Below, in pieces: positions 23,358 through 30,958 of a stretch of 64,000 nt of DNA. Source of the DNA: JACPLR01 sp041649295 (GTDB lineage Archaea > Nanobdellota > Nanobdellia > Pacearchaeales > GW2011-AR1). The number at the start of each line of letters is the position of its first letter. The first letter of the stretch is position 1. Under the pieces are notes generated by a model. That model was not told the DNA's origin. It ran no database searches and saw nothing but the letters and a program-made list of their open reading frames with translations. Position numbers and translations under genes: made by a program. Where the stretch lies: NCBI GenBank assembly GCA_041649295.1, contig JBAZNI010000001.1, positions 1 to 64,000 on the forward strand. Reading direction: 5' to 3'.

Positions 23358-24515
23358 ATGGGTGAGTTTTATGAAAAAAGAGGCGTGAATTCTGATTCAG
23401 AAGATTATAATCCTAAAACAAGTTCTGCAACTCGTGTTGAAAGAGAATTAGCCCCCGAAGTTATGGATATTGACAGAGAACTGGAAGAATTAATTAAAAA
23501 ACAAAGTGCTAAAATAAAAGTAGTTGGCTGCGGAGGTGCAGGAAATAACACTCTTACGAGAATACACGAAATTGGAATAAAAGGCGGAGAGATGATTGCA
23601 GTTAATACAGATGCTCAGGATTTATTATATGCGAGTGCAGATAAAAAAATTCTAATTGGAAGAGAGTTAACAAAAGGGCTTGGCGCAGGAAGCAACCCAA
23701 GAATAGGAGAAGAAGCTGCTAAAGAAACAGAACATGAAATTAAGAAAAAATTAGAAGGCAGTGATATGGTTTTTATTACATGCGGACTGGGTGGGGGAAC
23801 TGGAACAGGAGCAGCTCCTGTTGTTGCAGACATAGCAAAAAAATTAGGGGCGCTGGTAATTGGGGTTGTTACAATGCCATTTACTGTTGAAGGTGAAAAA
23901 AGAATTGAAAATGCCAATGAAGGGCTGGAAAAACTAGAGAGCATTGTAGACACGCTAATTGTGATTCCAAATGATAAACTCCTTGAATTAGTCCCTGATT
24001 TGCCTTTGCAGACAGCATTTAAAGTTGCAGATGAAGTTTTAACAAATGCAGTTAAAGGTACAGCAGAACTTGTTACAAAGGCAGGATTAGTGAACCTTGA
24101 CTTTGCAGATGTAAAAACAATTATGTCAAATGGGGGCGTTTCTTTAATCGGGGTTGGAGAAAGTGATTCAGCAAATAGAGCAGTAGAAGCTGTTGAAAAA
24201 GCACTCAATAACCCATTATTAGATGTGGATATTTCAAACGCAACAGGTGCTCTTGTAAATGTTATCGGAGGCCCGGATTTAAGCCTTGATGAATCAAGAA
24301 TTGTTATTGATGAAATTGGAAAATCATTGAGTGATAATGCAAGATTAATCTGGGGGGCTCAAATATCTCCAGATATGGAAAAAACACTAAAGGTTATGGT
24401 TATTATAACTGGGGTAAAAAGCCCGCAGATATCCGGGCATTCAAGGGTTATCTCAACAGAAGAAAGGCTTAAAGGCGAGCTTTCAAACGAGCTGGGAATT
24501 GATTTTGTAAAATAA
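23358..24515 (+). CDS. ftsZ: Cell division protein FtsZ
   Basis: 385 residues. The GTP-binding signature GGGTGTGAAP is around residue 145, and VVGCGGAGNNTLTR with the N-terminal nucleotide loop is around 55-70. The N-terminal 40 residues are an acidic extension and the C-terminal tail is short. FtsZ polymerises into the division ring. Its archaeal membrane anchor SepF is encoded at 36487. A TATA box at about 23327-23339 gives a leaderless start. Confidence 0.97.
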   Translation: MGEFYEKRGVNSDSEDYNPKTSSATRVERELAPEVMDIDRELEELIKKQSAKIKVVGCGGAGNNTLTRIHEIGIKGGEMIAVNTDAQDLLYASADKKILIGRELTKGLGAGSNPRIGEEAAKETEHEIKKKLEGSDMVFITCGLGGGTGTGAAPVVADIAKKLGALVIGVVTMPFTVEGEKRIENANEGLEKLESIVDTLIVIPNDKLLELVPDLPLQTAFKVADEVLTNAVKGTAELVTKAGLVNLDFADVKTIMSNGGVSLIGVGESDSANRAVEAVEKALNNPLLDVDISNATGALVNVIGGPDLSLDESRIVIDEIGKSLSDNARLIWGAQISPDMEKTLKVMVIITGVKSPQISGHSRVISTEERLKGELSNELGIDFVK

Positions 24516-24674
24516 AAAATCGCATAAAAATCCGTTAATTTTTTAAACTATGTTTTTGTATAAAAATTATGAATAGATTAATGTTAGATTGTCTGGCAAT
24601 CCCAAAAAAATAATCTTAATTTGAATTCTATTTATTAAACTTCTTATCAATACTAAAATTATATTTTAATTCAG

Positions 24675-25649
24675 ATGAAAATTAATAAAAAAAATAAAAT
24701 TGCAAGAGAAAATCTGCTTAGAAAGAGCAAAGAAGCTCAAGGACAGGATATTAAAGGCTATGATTTTAACCTTGGAGCAGATTATTCAAAAATTTTGGAC
24801 AGCTATATGACTACAGGAGCACAGGCAACTAATCTGGCAAAGGCAATTGAAATAATTAAAAAAATGAAAAAAGAAAATGCATTTATTTATTTTGGATATA
24901 CCTCTAATATGGTTACAACAGGCATAAGAGAAGCAATAAGATATCTTGCTGAACATAAGCTGATTGATTATCTTGTTACAACTGCCGGGGGAATTGAAGA
25001 AGATTTTATCAAGTGCCTTGGCACATTTAAACTTGGAGAGTTTAACTTAGATGGAAAAAAATTAAGAGATGCTGGAATAAACCGGGCAGGAAATATCCTT
25101 ATTCCAAATTTAAGATATTGCGATTTTGAAGATTTTGTTATGCCCATATTGGATAAATATAAAGACAAAATAAAAACTCCTTCAGATTTAATAAGAATTT
25201 TTGGGAAAGAAATCAATAATAAAGAAAGCATTTATTACTGGTGTTATAAAAATGGTATTCCTGTTCACTGCCCTGCAATTATGGACGGAAGTTTAGGGGA
25301 TATGATTTACTTTTATAAACATAAAAACGAAAATTTCAAATTAGATATTGTTGAAGATACAAAAAATTTGAACGACAGCACAATTGGAAAAAAGAAAACA
25401 GGGGTAATTATCTTGGGCGGGGGCGTTGTTAAGCATTCTATATGCAATGCCAATATGTACAGAAATGGAGCAGATTATGCAGTTTATATAAATACTGCAC
25501 AGGAATTTGATGGAGGAGATTCCGGGGCAATGCCCGACGAAGCTGTTTCATGGGGGAAAATATCAAAAACTGCTGAAAGTGTCAAGGTTTTTTCAGACGC
25601 AACTCTTGTCTTTCCATTAATTGTTGCAAAAGCATTTTTAGAAGATTAG
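24675..25649 (+). CDS. Deoxyhypusine synthase
   Basis: 324 residues. The NAD-binding and active-site region includes NADYAVYINTAQEFDGGDSG-type residues (here NGADYAVYINTAQEFDGG) and DEAVSWGKIS with the likely catalytic Lys295. It moves the aminobutyl group of spermidine onto Lys36 of aIF5A (22205). It overlaps the converging 94-aa gene by 4 bp. Confidence 0.97.
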   Translation: MKINKKNKIARENLLRKSKEAQGQDIKGYDFNLGADYSKILDSYMTTGAQATNLAKAIEIIKKMKKENAFIYFGYTSNMVTTGIREAIRYLAEHKLIDYLVTTAGGIEEDFIKCLGTFKLGEFNLDGKKLRDAGINRAGNILIPNLRYCDFEDFVMPILDKYKDKIKTPSDLIRIFGKEINNKESIYYWCYKNGIPVHCPAIMDGSLGDMIYFYKHKNENFKLDIVEDTKNLNDSTIGKKKTGVIILGGGVVKHSICNANMYRNGADYAVYINTAQEFDGGDSGAMPDEAVSWGKISKTAESVKVFSDATLVFPLIVAKAFLED

Positions 25650-25930
25650 ATGGTTTCTCTTAATGCATCACGAAGATAAGCAATTATTTCTAACCAGAAT
25701 AATTTTTCTTCAGTATCATCAATATCTCCAAATGTTCTATTTGGACAATTGTCTCTATATATAGAATGTGCTCTTTTAGCATACGCAATATACCTGCTTA
25801 TAGCACAATGACCCGCGCCTCTTGGGTGTTGCATCAGTTTTGCACCGCATTCTACACCTAAATCAGTTAAACGTCTTTCTTTAAATTCTTCTGTTAATTC
25901 TCTTATCCTTTCATCAGATAATTTTTTCAT
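25646..25930 (-). CDS. Hypothetical protein, 94 aa
   Basis: A small, mostly helical soluble protein with conserved-looking HPRGAGHCAISRYIAYAKRAHS and CPNRTF. Two Cys and three His could bind metal, but no known zinc motif is formed. It is not recognised. It sits between deoxyhypusine synthase (converging) and the isc operon, in its own unit. Confidence 0.65.
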   Translation of the reverse strand: MKKLSDERIRELTEEFKERRLTDLGVECGAKLMQHPRGAGHCAISRYIAYAKRAHSIYRDNCPNRTFGDIDDTEEKLFWLEIIAYLRDALRETI

Positions 25931-25960
25931 TAAGAATTCTCTGAATAGAGATATAAAAAC

Positions 25961-26335
25961 CTATCTTTTCTTCTCGTAATCTTTAATTGCATTTCTTAAT
26001 GCCTGAGTTCCGAGAACAGAGCAGTGAATTTTTATATTTGGAACTTCTCCGCCCATTTTTTTAATTATTTCATCATAACTTATTTTCTTTGCTTCTTCAA
26101 GGGTTTTTCCTTTTGCCAATTCACACATTGCATCACTTGCAGCAATTGCCGCGACACATCCGTATGTTTTGAACTTAATGTCAATTATTTTCTTGGTTTT
26201 TTTATCCACTTTTAAGAAAATTCTCATTACGTCACCGCATTTCATATTTCCCTCTTGTCCAACTGCATCGGGATTTTTAATTTCTCCTGCAAATTTTGGG
26301 TTTTGAAATCTCCTAATAATTTTTTGCGAATACAT
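25961..26335 (-). CDS. iscU: Fe-S cluster scaffold IscU
   Basis: 124 residues with the three cluster-binding cysteines (NMKCGDVMRI, TYGCVAAIAASDA, IKIHCSVLG). It receives sulfur from IscS and assembles 2Fe-2S or 4Fe-4S clusters. It is the last gene of the operon started by the ArsR regulator at 27921, with the Cys-rich miniprotein between it and IscS. Confidence 0.95.
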   Translation of the reverse strand: MYSQKIIRRFQNPKFAGEIKNPDAVGQEGNMKCGDVMRIFLKVDKKTKKIIDIKFKTYGCVAAIAASDAMCELAKGKTLEEAKKISYDEIIKKMGGEVPNIKIHCSVLGTQALRNAIKDYEKKR

Positions 26336-26344
26336 TTTAGGATG

Positions 26345-26431
26345 TTAACAATTACAGCATTTGCATTTTGGTTTGCATTTGCACGGGTTGCATCCACAGC
26401 AACTGCATACTTTTTTCTTTTTAGCTTTCAT
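26345..26431 (-). CDS. Cys-rich 28-residue protein in the isc operon (metallothionein-like)
   Basis: A short open frame encoding MKAKKKKVCSCCGCNPCKCK and then PKCKCCNC: 10 cysteines in 28 residues. It is preceded by a perfect AGGAGG at 26438-26443, six bases before the ATG, so translation is likely. It lies between IscU (9-base gap) and IscS (19-base gap) on the same strand. The C-x-C and C-C spacing resembles metallothioneins, and the partners suggest a role in metal or sulfur handling. Cys-rich peptides could also be structural. Function is inferred. Confidence 0.7.
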   Translation of the reverse strand: MKAKKKKVCSCCGCNPCKCKPKCKCCNC

Positions 26432-26450
26432 ATTTTTCCTCCTGTTTTAT

Positions 26451-27602
26451 TTAAAATGGCGAGATTAATTTTAGTTTTTTGATAATTCCTGGCAAAACAT
26501 CTAATACATAGTTAATTTCTTCTTCTGTTGTAAATCTGCTTAAAGTCAATCTTAAACTTCCATTTGCTTCTTCATCTGTTAAACCAATTGCCTTTAGTAC
26601 ATAACTTGGTTCTAGTGATGCTTCACTGCATGCGCTTCCTGTTGAACTTGCAATTCCCTTTTGGTCTAAATAACCTCCTATTGCCTCACCTTCTACCCCT
26701 TTAAAAGAGAAGTTTGCATTATTGCAAAGCCGGTTATTGCCAGTTGCACCATTTAATTTTGAATTTGGAATTTGCAATACTTCTGAAATGAGTTTATCTC
26801 TTAACTTATTCATATGTTCAGTATATTTTTTATTGCCTGCTAATTTGACAGCTTCTGCAAATCCAACAATTCCCGCAACATTTTCTGTTCCAGAACGCAT
26901 GTCATTTTCCTGCCCTCCCCCATGTTGCATAGGGATTATTTTTACACCTTTTTTTATGTATAATGCCCCAACTCCTTTTGGTCCGTGAATCTTATGAGCG
27001 TTTAATGTTACTAAATCTAAATTTTGTTTTTTTACATCTAACCTTGTTTTTGTATAGCTTTGACAGGCATCTGTATGAAAATAAACATTATTCTTCTTAC
27101 AAATTTCTCCTATTTTTTCCAAATCCTGAACAGTCCCTATTTCATTATTTCCATGAATGACAGATACTAAAATAGTTTCTTTTTTAATTTCTTTTTTTAA
27201 TTCATCCAAATCAACAAAACCTTCTTTGTCAACATTAAGGTATGTTACCCTAAATCCCTGGGTTTCAAGCCATTTACAGCTGTTTAAAACACATTTATGC
27301 TCTATTTTTGTTGTTATAATGTGGTTTCCTCTATTTTTATTTGCAAACGCAACTCCTTTTATTGTCCAATTGTTTGACTCTGTTCCGCCAGATGTAAAGA
27401 ATATTTCTTCAGAATCTGCATTTATCGAATTTGCAATCACTTTTCTTGCATTTTCCAAAGCATTTTTTGCATCTCTCCCAAATGAATGAGTTGAGGAAGC
27501 ATTTCCAAATTCTTTATTAAAATATTTGCTCATAGCTTCAGCTGCTTTTTCATCAACCATTGTTGTTGCACCATTATCCAGATATATTTTTTTAAACCAC
27601 AT
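26451..27602 (-). CDS. iscS: Cysteine desulfurase IscS/NifS
   Basis: 383 residues, a class V aminotransferase fold. The PLP lysine lies in LNAHKIHGPKGVG and the catalytic cysteine in STGSACSEASLEPS. Conserved FFTSGGTESNN and VIHGNNEIGTVQD are also present. It removes sulfur from cysteine and passes it to IscU (25961). It starts 1 base after the ArsR stop. Confidence 0.97.
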   Translation of the reverse strand: MWFKKIYLDNGATTMVDEKAAEAMSKYFNKEFGNASSTHSFGRDAKNALENARKVIANSINADSEEIFFTSGGTESNNWTIKGVAFANKNRGNHIITTKIEHKCVLNSCKWLETQGFRVTYLNVDKEGFVDLDELKKEIKKETILVSVIHGNNEIGTVQDLEKIGEICKKNNVYFHTDACQSYTKTRLDVKKQNLDLVTLNAHKIHGPKGVGALYIKKGVKIIPMQHGGGQENDMRSGTENVAGIVGFAEAVKLAGNKKYTEHMNKLRDKLISEVLQIPNSKLNGATGNNRLCNNANFSFKGVEGEAIGGYLDQKGIASSTGSACSEASLEPSYVLKAIGLTDEEANGSLRLTLSRFTTEEEINYVLDVLPGIIKKLKLISPF

Positions 27603-27603
27603 T

Positions 27604-27921
27604 TTAGCATTTGCATAACGAGCATTTTTTAGGGCATGTTTTCGGGCAGTTTTTCATAACATGTTTTTCAACTATTTTTAGTAAAGGTATTGCAGTTTCT
27701 TTATTCAGCGAATATATTCTTTCCTTTCCTTTCTTCTTAACATCAACTATCTGGCATTCTGCAAGTTTTATCAAATTGTGTGAAACTTTGCTTTGCTCTT
27801 CTCCAACAGCATTTACAATCTCACTTACATTCATTGGTTTTTCTTTTAAAATTAAAATTATACTTAGCTTTGTTTTATTTGAAAAATTCATAAAAAAGTT
27901 TTCATAAGATGAATTAGACAT
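27604..27921 (-). CDS. ArsR-type regulator with Cys-rich tail
   Basis: A 105-residue winged helix. The HTH part is SEIVNAVGEEQSKVSHNLIKLAECQIV and the wing is VKKKGKERIYSL. The C-terminal tail KNCPKTCPKKCSLCKC has five Cys that could sense metal or bind an Fe-S cluster. It is the first gene of the isc operon, and a perfect palindrome covers its start codon. The inference is that it represses its own operon in response to iron-sulfur or metal status. Confidence 0.9.
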   Translation of the reverse strand: MSNSSYENFFMNFSNKTKLSIILILKEKPMNVSEIVNAVGEEQSKVSHNLIKLAECQIVDVKKKGKERIYSLNKETAIPLLKIVEKHVMKNCPKTCPKKCSLCKC

Positions 27922-27940
27922 ATGAATTATAATTCATATG
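27919..27940. promoter_or_regulatory. Perfect 22-bp palindrome overlapping the ArsR start codon
   Basis: The half-site CATATGAATTA is followed immediately by its exact reverse complement. The palindrome covers the ATG of the ArsR gene (27919-27921). A TATA box ACATTTATAAACAC lies upstream at about 27941-27952, which puts the transcript start inside the palindrome. A dimeric regulator bound here would block the polymerase. Confidence 0.75.
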
Positions 27941-28013
27941 TGTTTATAAATGTTTTGGCCGGGTTTCATAAGCTTTAACTTGTTACTATTTATAAGTTAA
28001 TACCGATAGAAAT

Positions 28014-28027
28014 GTTTATAAATATAT
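28014..28027 (+). promoter_or_regulatory. TATA box of the DGR 2 target gene
   Basis: GTTTATAAATATAT lies about 18-31 bases before the ATG at 28045, consistent with a leaderless or short-leader transcript. It supports that start over an ATG at 28012. Confidence 0.5.
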
Positions 28028-28044
28028 ATTTTCTAGAAAAAGTT

Positions 28045-28851
28045 ATGGTAAAATTAATTCCAAGAGAAATAAAAGAAGCAAATTGGCCAGAAGCAAGAGA
28101 ATTAAATAATGAAGAACAGCAAAATTATGGGTCTGCTGTTGCTGGATTTACTTCAAAAACAGCAAGAGATATTTTAGGAAAGGAATCAACATTATTTAGA
28201 ATTTTATTATTAAACAAAATTGGAATAAGAACCGGAACAATTCCCGAATTAGATTTGCTTTGGCATAATACTCCAAATTTTATAAAAGGGCATTATTGTG
28301 ACTCAAGAGAAGTTGTTTTAAGAAGTGCAGAAGATCCTTATAAACCTAATGTCCAAATTGCAAAAGACTTGGCTAAATTAGCTGAAGTGCATACACTAAC
28401 AACTCCCTTGATATTAAAAGGTTTGATTCCTGTTGAAACAGATGATGAAAACTATGCTCAATATTGCATGAGACTTGATAGAGGAGATAATTTTGAGGTT
28501 ATTCCCGCTCCCGACTTTTCATTTAAAAATGATCGAAGAAAATTAAAAGCAATTAATCCAGACTATACTATTGAGTGGTGTGAAGCTGAAGAAGAAGGAA
28601 CAAGAACATTTTATGCAAAGAATGGTGGAGTTTCGTGGGTGTGCCTGCGTGACTCCAATGTCGACTCCGATTGGAGCGATTTTGATGACTCTAGTAGCAG
28701 CGGCAGGGTGGTTGTTGTCGACGCCGAAGGCGTCGTGCCGAAAAATTTAAGCAATTACATGAATAGGTTAAAAGAACAAAAAGCAGCCCAAATTGCAGAA
28801 ATTGAAGCAAGATATCAAAAGGCATGTAATTTAATGTATGGAAAAAAATAA
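28045..28851 (+). CDS. DGR 2 target (variable) protein
   Basis: 268 residues. It has no signal peptide or membrane segment. An N-terminal domain of about 110 residues (KLIPREIKEANWPEARELN) is unknown. The C-terminal C-type-lectin-like part (YAQYCMRLDRGDNFEVIPAPDF, AKNGGVSWVC) carries the variable repeat near residues 196-223, ending GRVVVVDAEGV. A helical tail of about 44 residues follows, whereas canonical DGR targets end with the VR. The start ATG at 28045 was chosen over 28012 because of the TATA box at 28014. The protein is presumably a diversified ligand-binding receptor; the ligand is unknown. Confidence 0.88.
   Translation: MVKLIPREIKEANWPEARELNNEEQQNYGSAVAGFTSKTARDILGKESTLFRILLLNKIGIRTGTIPELDLLWHNTPNFIKGHYCDSREVVLRSAEDPYKPNVQIAKDLAKLAEVHTLTTPLILKGLIPVETDDENYAQYCMRLDRGDNFEVIPAPDFSFKNDRRKLKAINPDYTIEWCEAEEEGTRTFYAKNGGVSWVCLRDSNVDSDWSDFDDSSSSGRVVVVDAEGVVPKNLSNYMNRLKEQKAAQIAEIEARYQKACNLMYGKK
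28631..28711 (+). repeat. DGR 2 variable repeat (VR2)
   Basis: It aligns without gaps to TR2 at 29017-29097 (offset 386). Of 14 mismatches, 12 are at template A (29022, 29028, 29029, 29034, 29035, 29049, 29055, 29073, 29080, 29086, 29093, 29094). The other two are C at 29026 to T and G at 29078 to T. This is adenine-specific mutagenesis. Confidence 0.92.
28719..28735 (+). promoter_or_regulatory. VR-flanking DNA hairpin of DGR 2
   Basis: CGACGCC-GAA-GGCGTCG, identical to 68-84 and placed 8 bases after the VR. It fits the cruciform or hairpin required downstream of the IMH in characterised DGRs. Confidence 0.75.
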
Positions 28852-29014
28852 AAAGGTAACTTTAATCCTAAGATTCCTAGCCAATTATGGTTAGGCCACA
28901 AGCCATTTAATAGTGCTTTTTAAAAGCCATGAAATTCAACCGCAACAATTAGTAGTTATGATATGAATGCGAAACTTGAAGTGGTGGTGATTTACTTTTA
29001 ATTAATTGGCTAAT
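28852..29014 (+). ncRNA. Conserved structured spacer of DGR 2
   Basis: It matches 207-399 closely. The first hairpin is CCTAGCCA-ATTA-TGGTTAGG (8 bp, one G-U pair), which in copy 1 is CCTAGCC-AATT-GGCTGGG. The stem positions change while pairing is kept. The GCTTTT-T-AAAAGC palindrome and GTGGTGGT block are also kept. No Avd-like open frame is present. Confidence 0.55.
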
Positions 29015-29016
29015 AG

Positions 29017-29113
29017 TTTCGAGGGCGAACCTGAATGACTCCAATGTCAACTCCAATTGGAGCGATTTTGATAACTCGAATAGCAACGGCAGAATGGCTT
29101 AACAATTGGTTAG
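29017..29113 (+). repeat. DGR 2 template repeat (TR2) with IMH*-like end
   Basis: Read in the VR frame it gives NLNDSNVNSNW and NSNSNGRMA then TAA, with many AAC/AAT codons. The 3' end gcagaatggcttaacaattgg (29090-29108) is identical to that of TR1. The RT ATG follows at 29120. Confidence 0.9.
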
Positions 29114-29119
29114 TTTATA

Positions 29120-30172
29120 ATGAAAACTTATAAAAATCTTTACCCGCAAATTTACAATCTATCTAATTTAATTCTTGCTTGGAGAGAAGCAAGAAAAGGC
29201 AAAACTAAAAAACCTTATGTAATAGAATTTGAAAAAGATACAATTGGAAACTTATTAGCCTTGCAGGAAGAATTAAAAAATCAAACTTACTCTCCAAAGC
29301 CATTGGTAACTTTTATTTTGCGAGACCCAAAAACACGCAAAATCTCTAAAGCAGATTTTAGAGACAGAATAGTCCATCATGCCATTGTAAGAATTTTAGA
29401 GCCAATTTTTGACAAAACTTTCATTTATGATTCTTGTGCAAATAGAAAAAGAAAAGGAAATCTATTTGCAATTAAAAGATTTAAGAAATTTTTAAAAAAG
29501 GTTTCAAGAAATGGAAAAACTAATGGTTGGTTTAATGAAAATCAGGTAAAAGGATATTGTTTCAAAGCAGACATAAAACATTATTTTGAGGAAGTTAATC
29601 ATGGAATTCTTTTAGATATAATTCAAAAAAAGGTAAAAGACGAACAAACTATTTGGTTAATAGAGCAGATTATAAAAAATTATGATAATAAAGAAAAAGG
29701 AATGCCCTTGGGAAATTTAACATCACAATTTTTTGCAAATGTTTATCTTAATGACTTAGATTATTTTGTTAAGCATAAGTTAAAAGCAAAGTATTATATT
29801 CGATATGTTGATGACTTTGTCTTGTTGAGCAGTTCTAAAGTTCAATTAAAATTATGGATGGGAGATATCGAACATTTTTTAATAGATAAGTTAACCCTCG
29901 AATTACATAAACAAAAATCAAAGATTACCTCCCTATCAAGAGGAATAGACTTTGTTGGTTTTAGAAACTTTTATTATTATAGATTAGTCAGAACAAGAAA
30001 TATTAGGAACATACGAAATAAAATTAATGATTATAAAAAGTTTAAAATTCCTTATGTTAACATATTGGATAGTTTTCAAGGATGGCAGGCATATGCAATG
30101 TGGGCAGATGCTTATAGATTGAGAGAGAATCTTTTAAAACAAATAATTTTAAATACTCCCCCATCTCCATAA
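29120..30172 (+). CDS. DGR reverse transcriptase 2
   Basis: A 350-residue DGR reverse transcriptase. Catalytic YVDD is at 229-232, GMPLGNLTSQ carries Ser202-Gln203, and motif A is KADIKHYF. Relative to RT1 the first 500 bases or so and the last 200 are almost identical in DNA, while the middle (about 29600-29930) shows many silent changes. The tail ILNTPPSP differs from RT1. It ends 4 bases before secE, so it may share a transcript with the secE-spt5-uL11 genes. Confidence 0.94.
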   Translation: MKTYKNLYPQIYNLSNLILAWREARKGKTKKPYVIEFEKDTIGNLLALQEELKNQTYSPKPLVTFILRDPKTRKISKADFRDRIVHHAIVRILEPIFDKTFIYDSCANRKRKGNLFAIKRFKKFLKKVSRNGKTNGWFNENQVKGYCFKADIKHYFEEVNHGILLDIIQKKVKDEQTIWLIEQIIKNYDNKEKGMPLGNLTSQFFANVYLNDLDYFVKHKLKAKYYIRYVDDFVLLSSSKVQLKLWMGDIEHFLIDKLTLELHKQKSKITSLSRGIDFVGFRNFYYYRLVRTRNIRNIRNKINDYKKFKIPYVNILDSFQGWQAYAMWADAYRLRENLLKQIILNTPPSP

Positions 30173-30176
30173 ATCC

Positions 30177-30347
30177 ATGGAATGGAATGTTATAAACTTT
30201 TTTAGAAAATGCGCGAGAGTATGGGTGGTGCTTAGAAAACCTACAAGAGATGAATGGTCTATGATTGCAAAAGTTTCTGCTGTTGGAATTTTGGTTATAG
30301 GGTTGCTGGGATTTGCAGTATCTCTTCTCTTAAGATTTGTAGCATAG
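30177..30347 (+). CDS. secE: Protein translocase subunit SecE/Sec61gamma
   Basis: A 56-residue protein (MEWNVINFFRKCARVWVV, then PTRDEWSMIAKVSAVGILV). It has the amphipathic helix and single membrane helix ending LLRFVA. Archaeal secE is usually followed by spt5 and uL11, as here. The family motif KPTRxEF is represented by KPTRDEW. Confidence 0.92.
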   Translation: MEWNVINFFRKCARVWVVLRKPTRDEWSMIAKVSAVGILVIGLLGFAVSLLLRFVA

Positions 30348-30446
30348 AGATTTTAAAAACCAAAACTTTAAAAACACCCATTTTCATTTATAATTATTCT
30401 TCTTTGACTTTATCTTTTTGAGGTGTTAAAGAAGATTAGAAACAAG

Positions 30447-30917
30447 ATGATTTTCGTAATAAAAGTAACAACAAATAAAGAAGAAAAAGCAGTGGAGTTA
30501 ATAGCAGAGCATGTTATGAGAAAAGAAATAGCAATTTATTCTATTGCAAAATTAAAGGGGCTTAGAGGGTATATAATCCTCGAAGCTGAAGATAGAGAAT
30601 CTGCAGAAGATGCCTGTTTTAATCTTCCGTATGTAAAAGGAATTATCGGGAAGACAATTTCATACGAGGAAATTAAAAATATGCTTGAGCCAAATATTGA
30701 GGCCGTGAATATAGAAAAAGATGATATTGTTGAAATTCTTACAGAACCATTTAAAAAAGAAAAAGCAAAAGTTTTAAGAATAGACAAACAGAAAGGAGAT
30801 ATAGTAGTAAGTTTACTAGGAGCTGTTGTTCAGATACCTGTAACAATCAAAATAGAAAATGTCAAAGTTATTAGAAGAAGCACAGATGAAGCAATGGAGG
30901 GTGAAGATGAGAAATAA
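30447..30917 (+). CDS. spt5: Transcription elongation factor Spt5 (NusG homologue)
   Basis: 156 residues. The NGN domain (MIFVIKVTTNKEEKAVELIA, LRGYIILEAEDRESAEDA) is followed by a KOW domain (KDDIVEILTEPFKKEKAKVLRID). It binds the RNA polymerase clamp together with Spt4 and couples transcription to translation. The ATG at 30447 is used because the family begins MIFVIKVT; the longer frame adds eight untypical residues. Confidence 0.95.
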   Translation: MIFVIKVTTNKEEKAVELIAEHVMRKEIAIYSIAKLKGLRGYIILEAEDRESAEDACFNLPYVKGIIGKTISYEEIKNMLEPNIEAVNIEKDDIVEILTEPFKKEKAKVLRIDKQKGDIVVSLLGAVVQIPVTIKIENVKVIRRSTDEAMEGEDEK

Positions 30918-30958
30918 ATTAGATACTGAAAGTGTGAGAAATCCCCAGGAGGTTTTCA

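Noticed and set aside
28012..28044. Longer start of the DGR 2 target at 28012
   Set aside because: It overlaps the TATA box; the extra residues are only the translation of AT-rich promoter sequence.
28852..29014. Hidden Avd-type protein between target and TR
   Set aside because: No frame of useful length exists there in either cassette, and the region is conserved as RNA-like hairpins.
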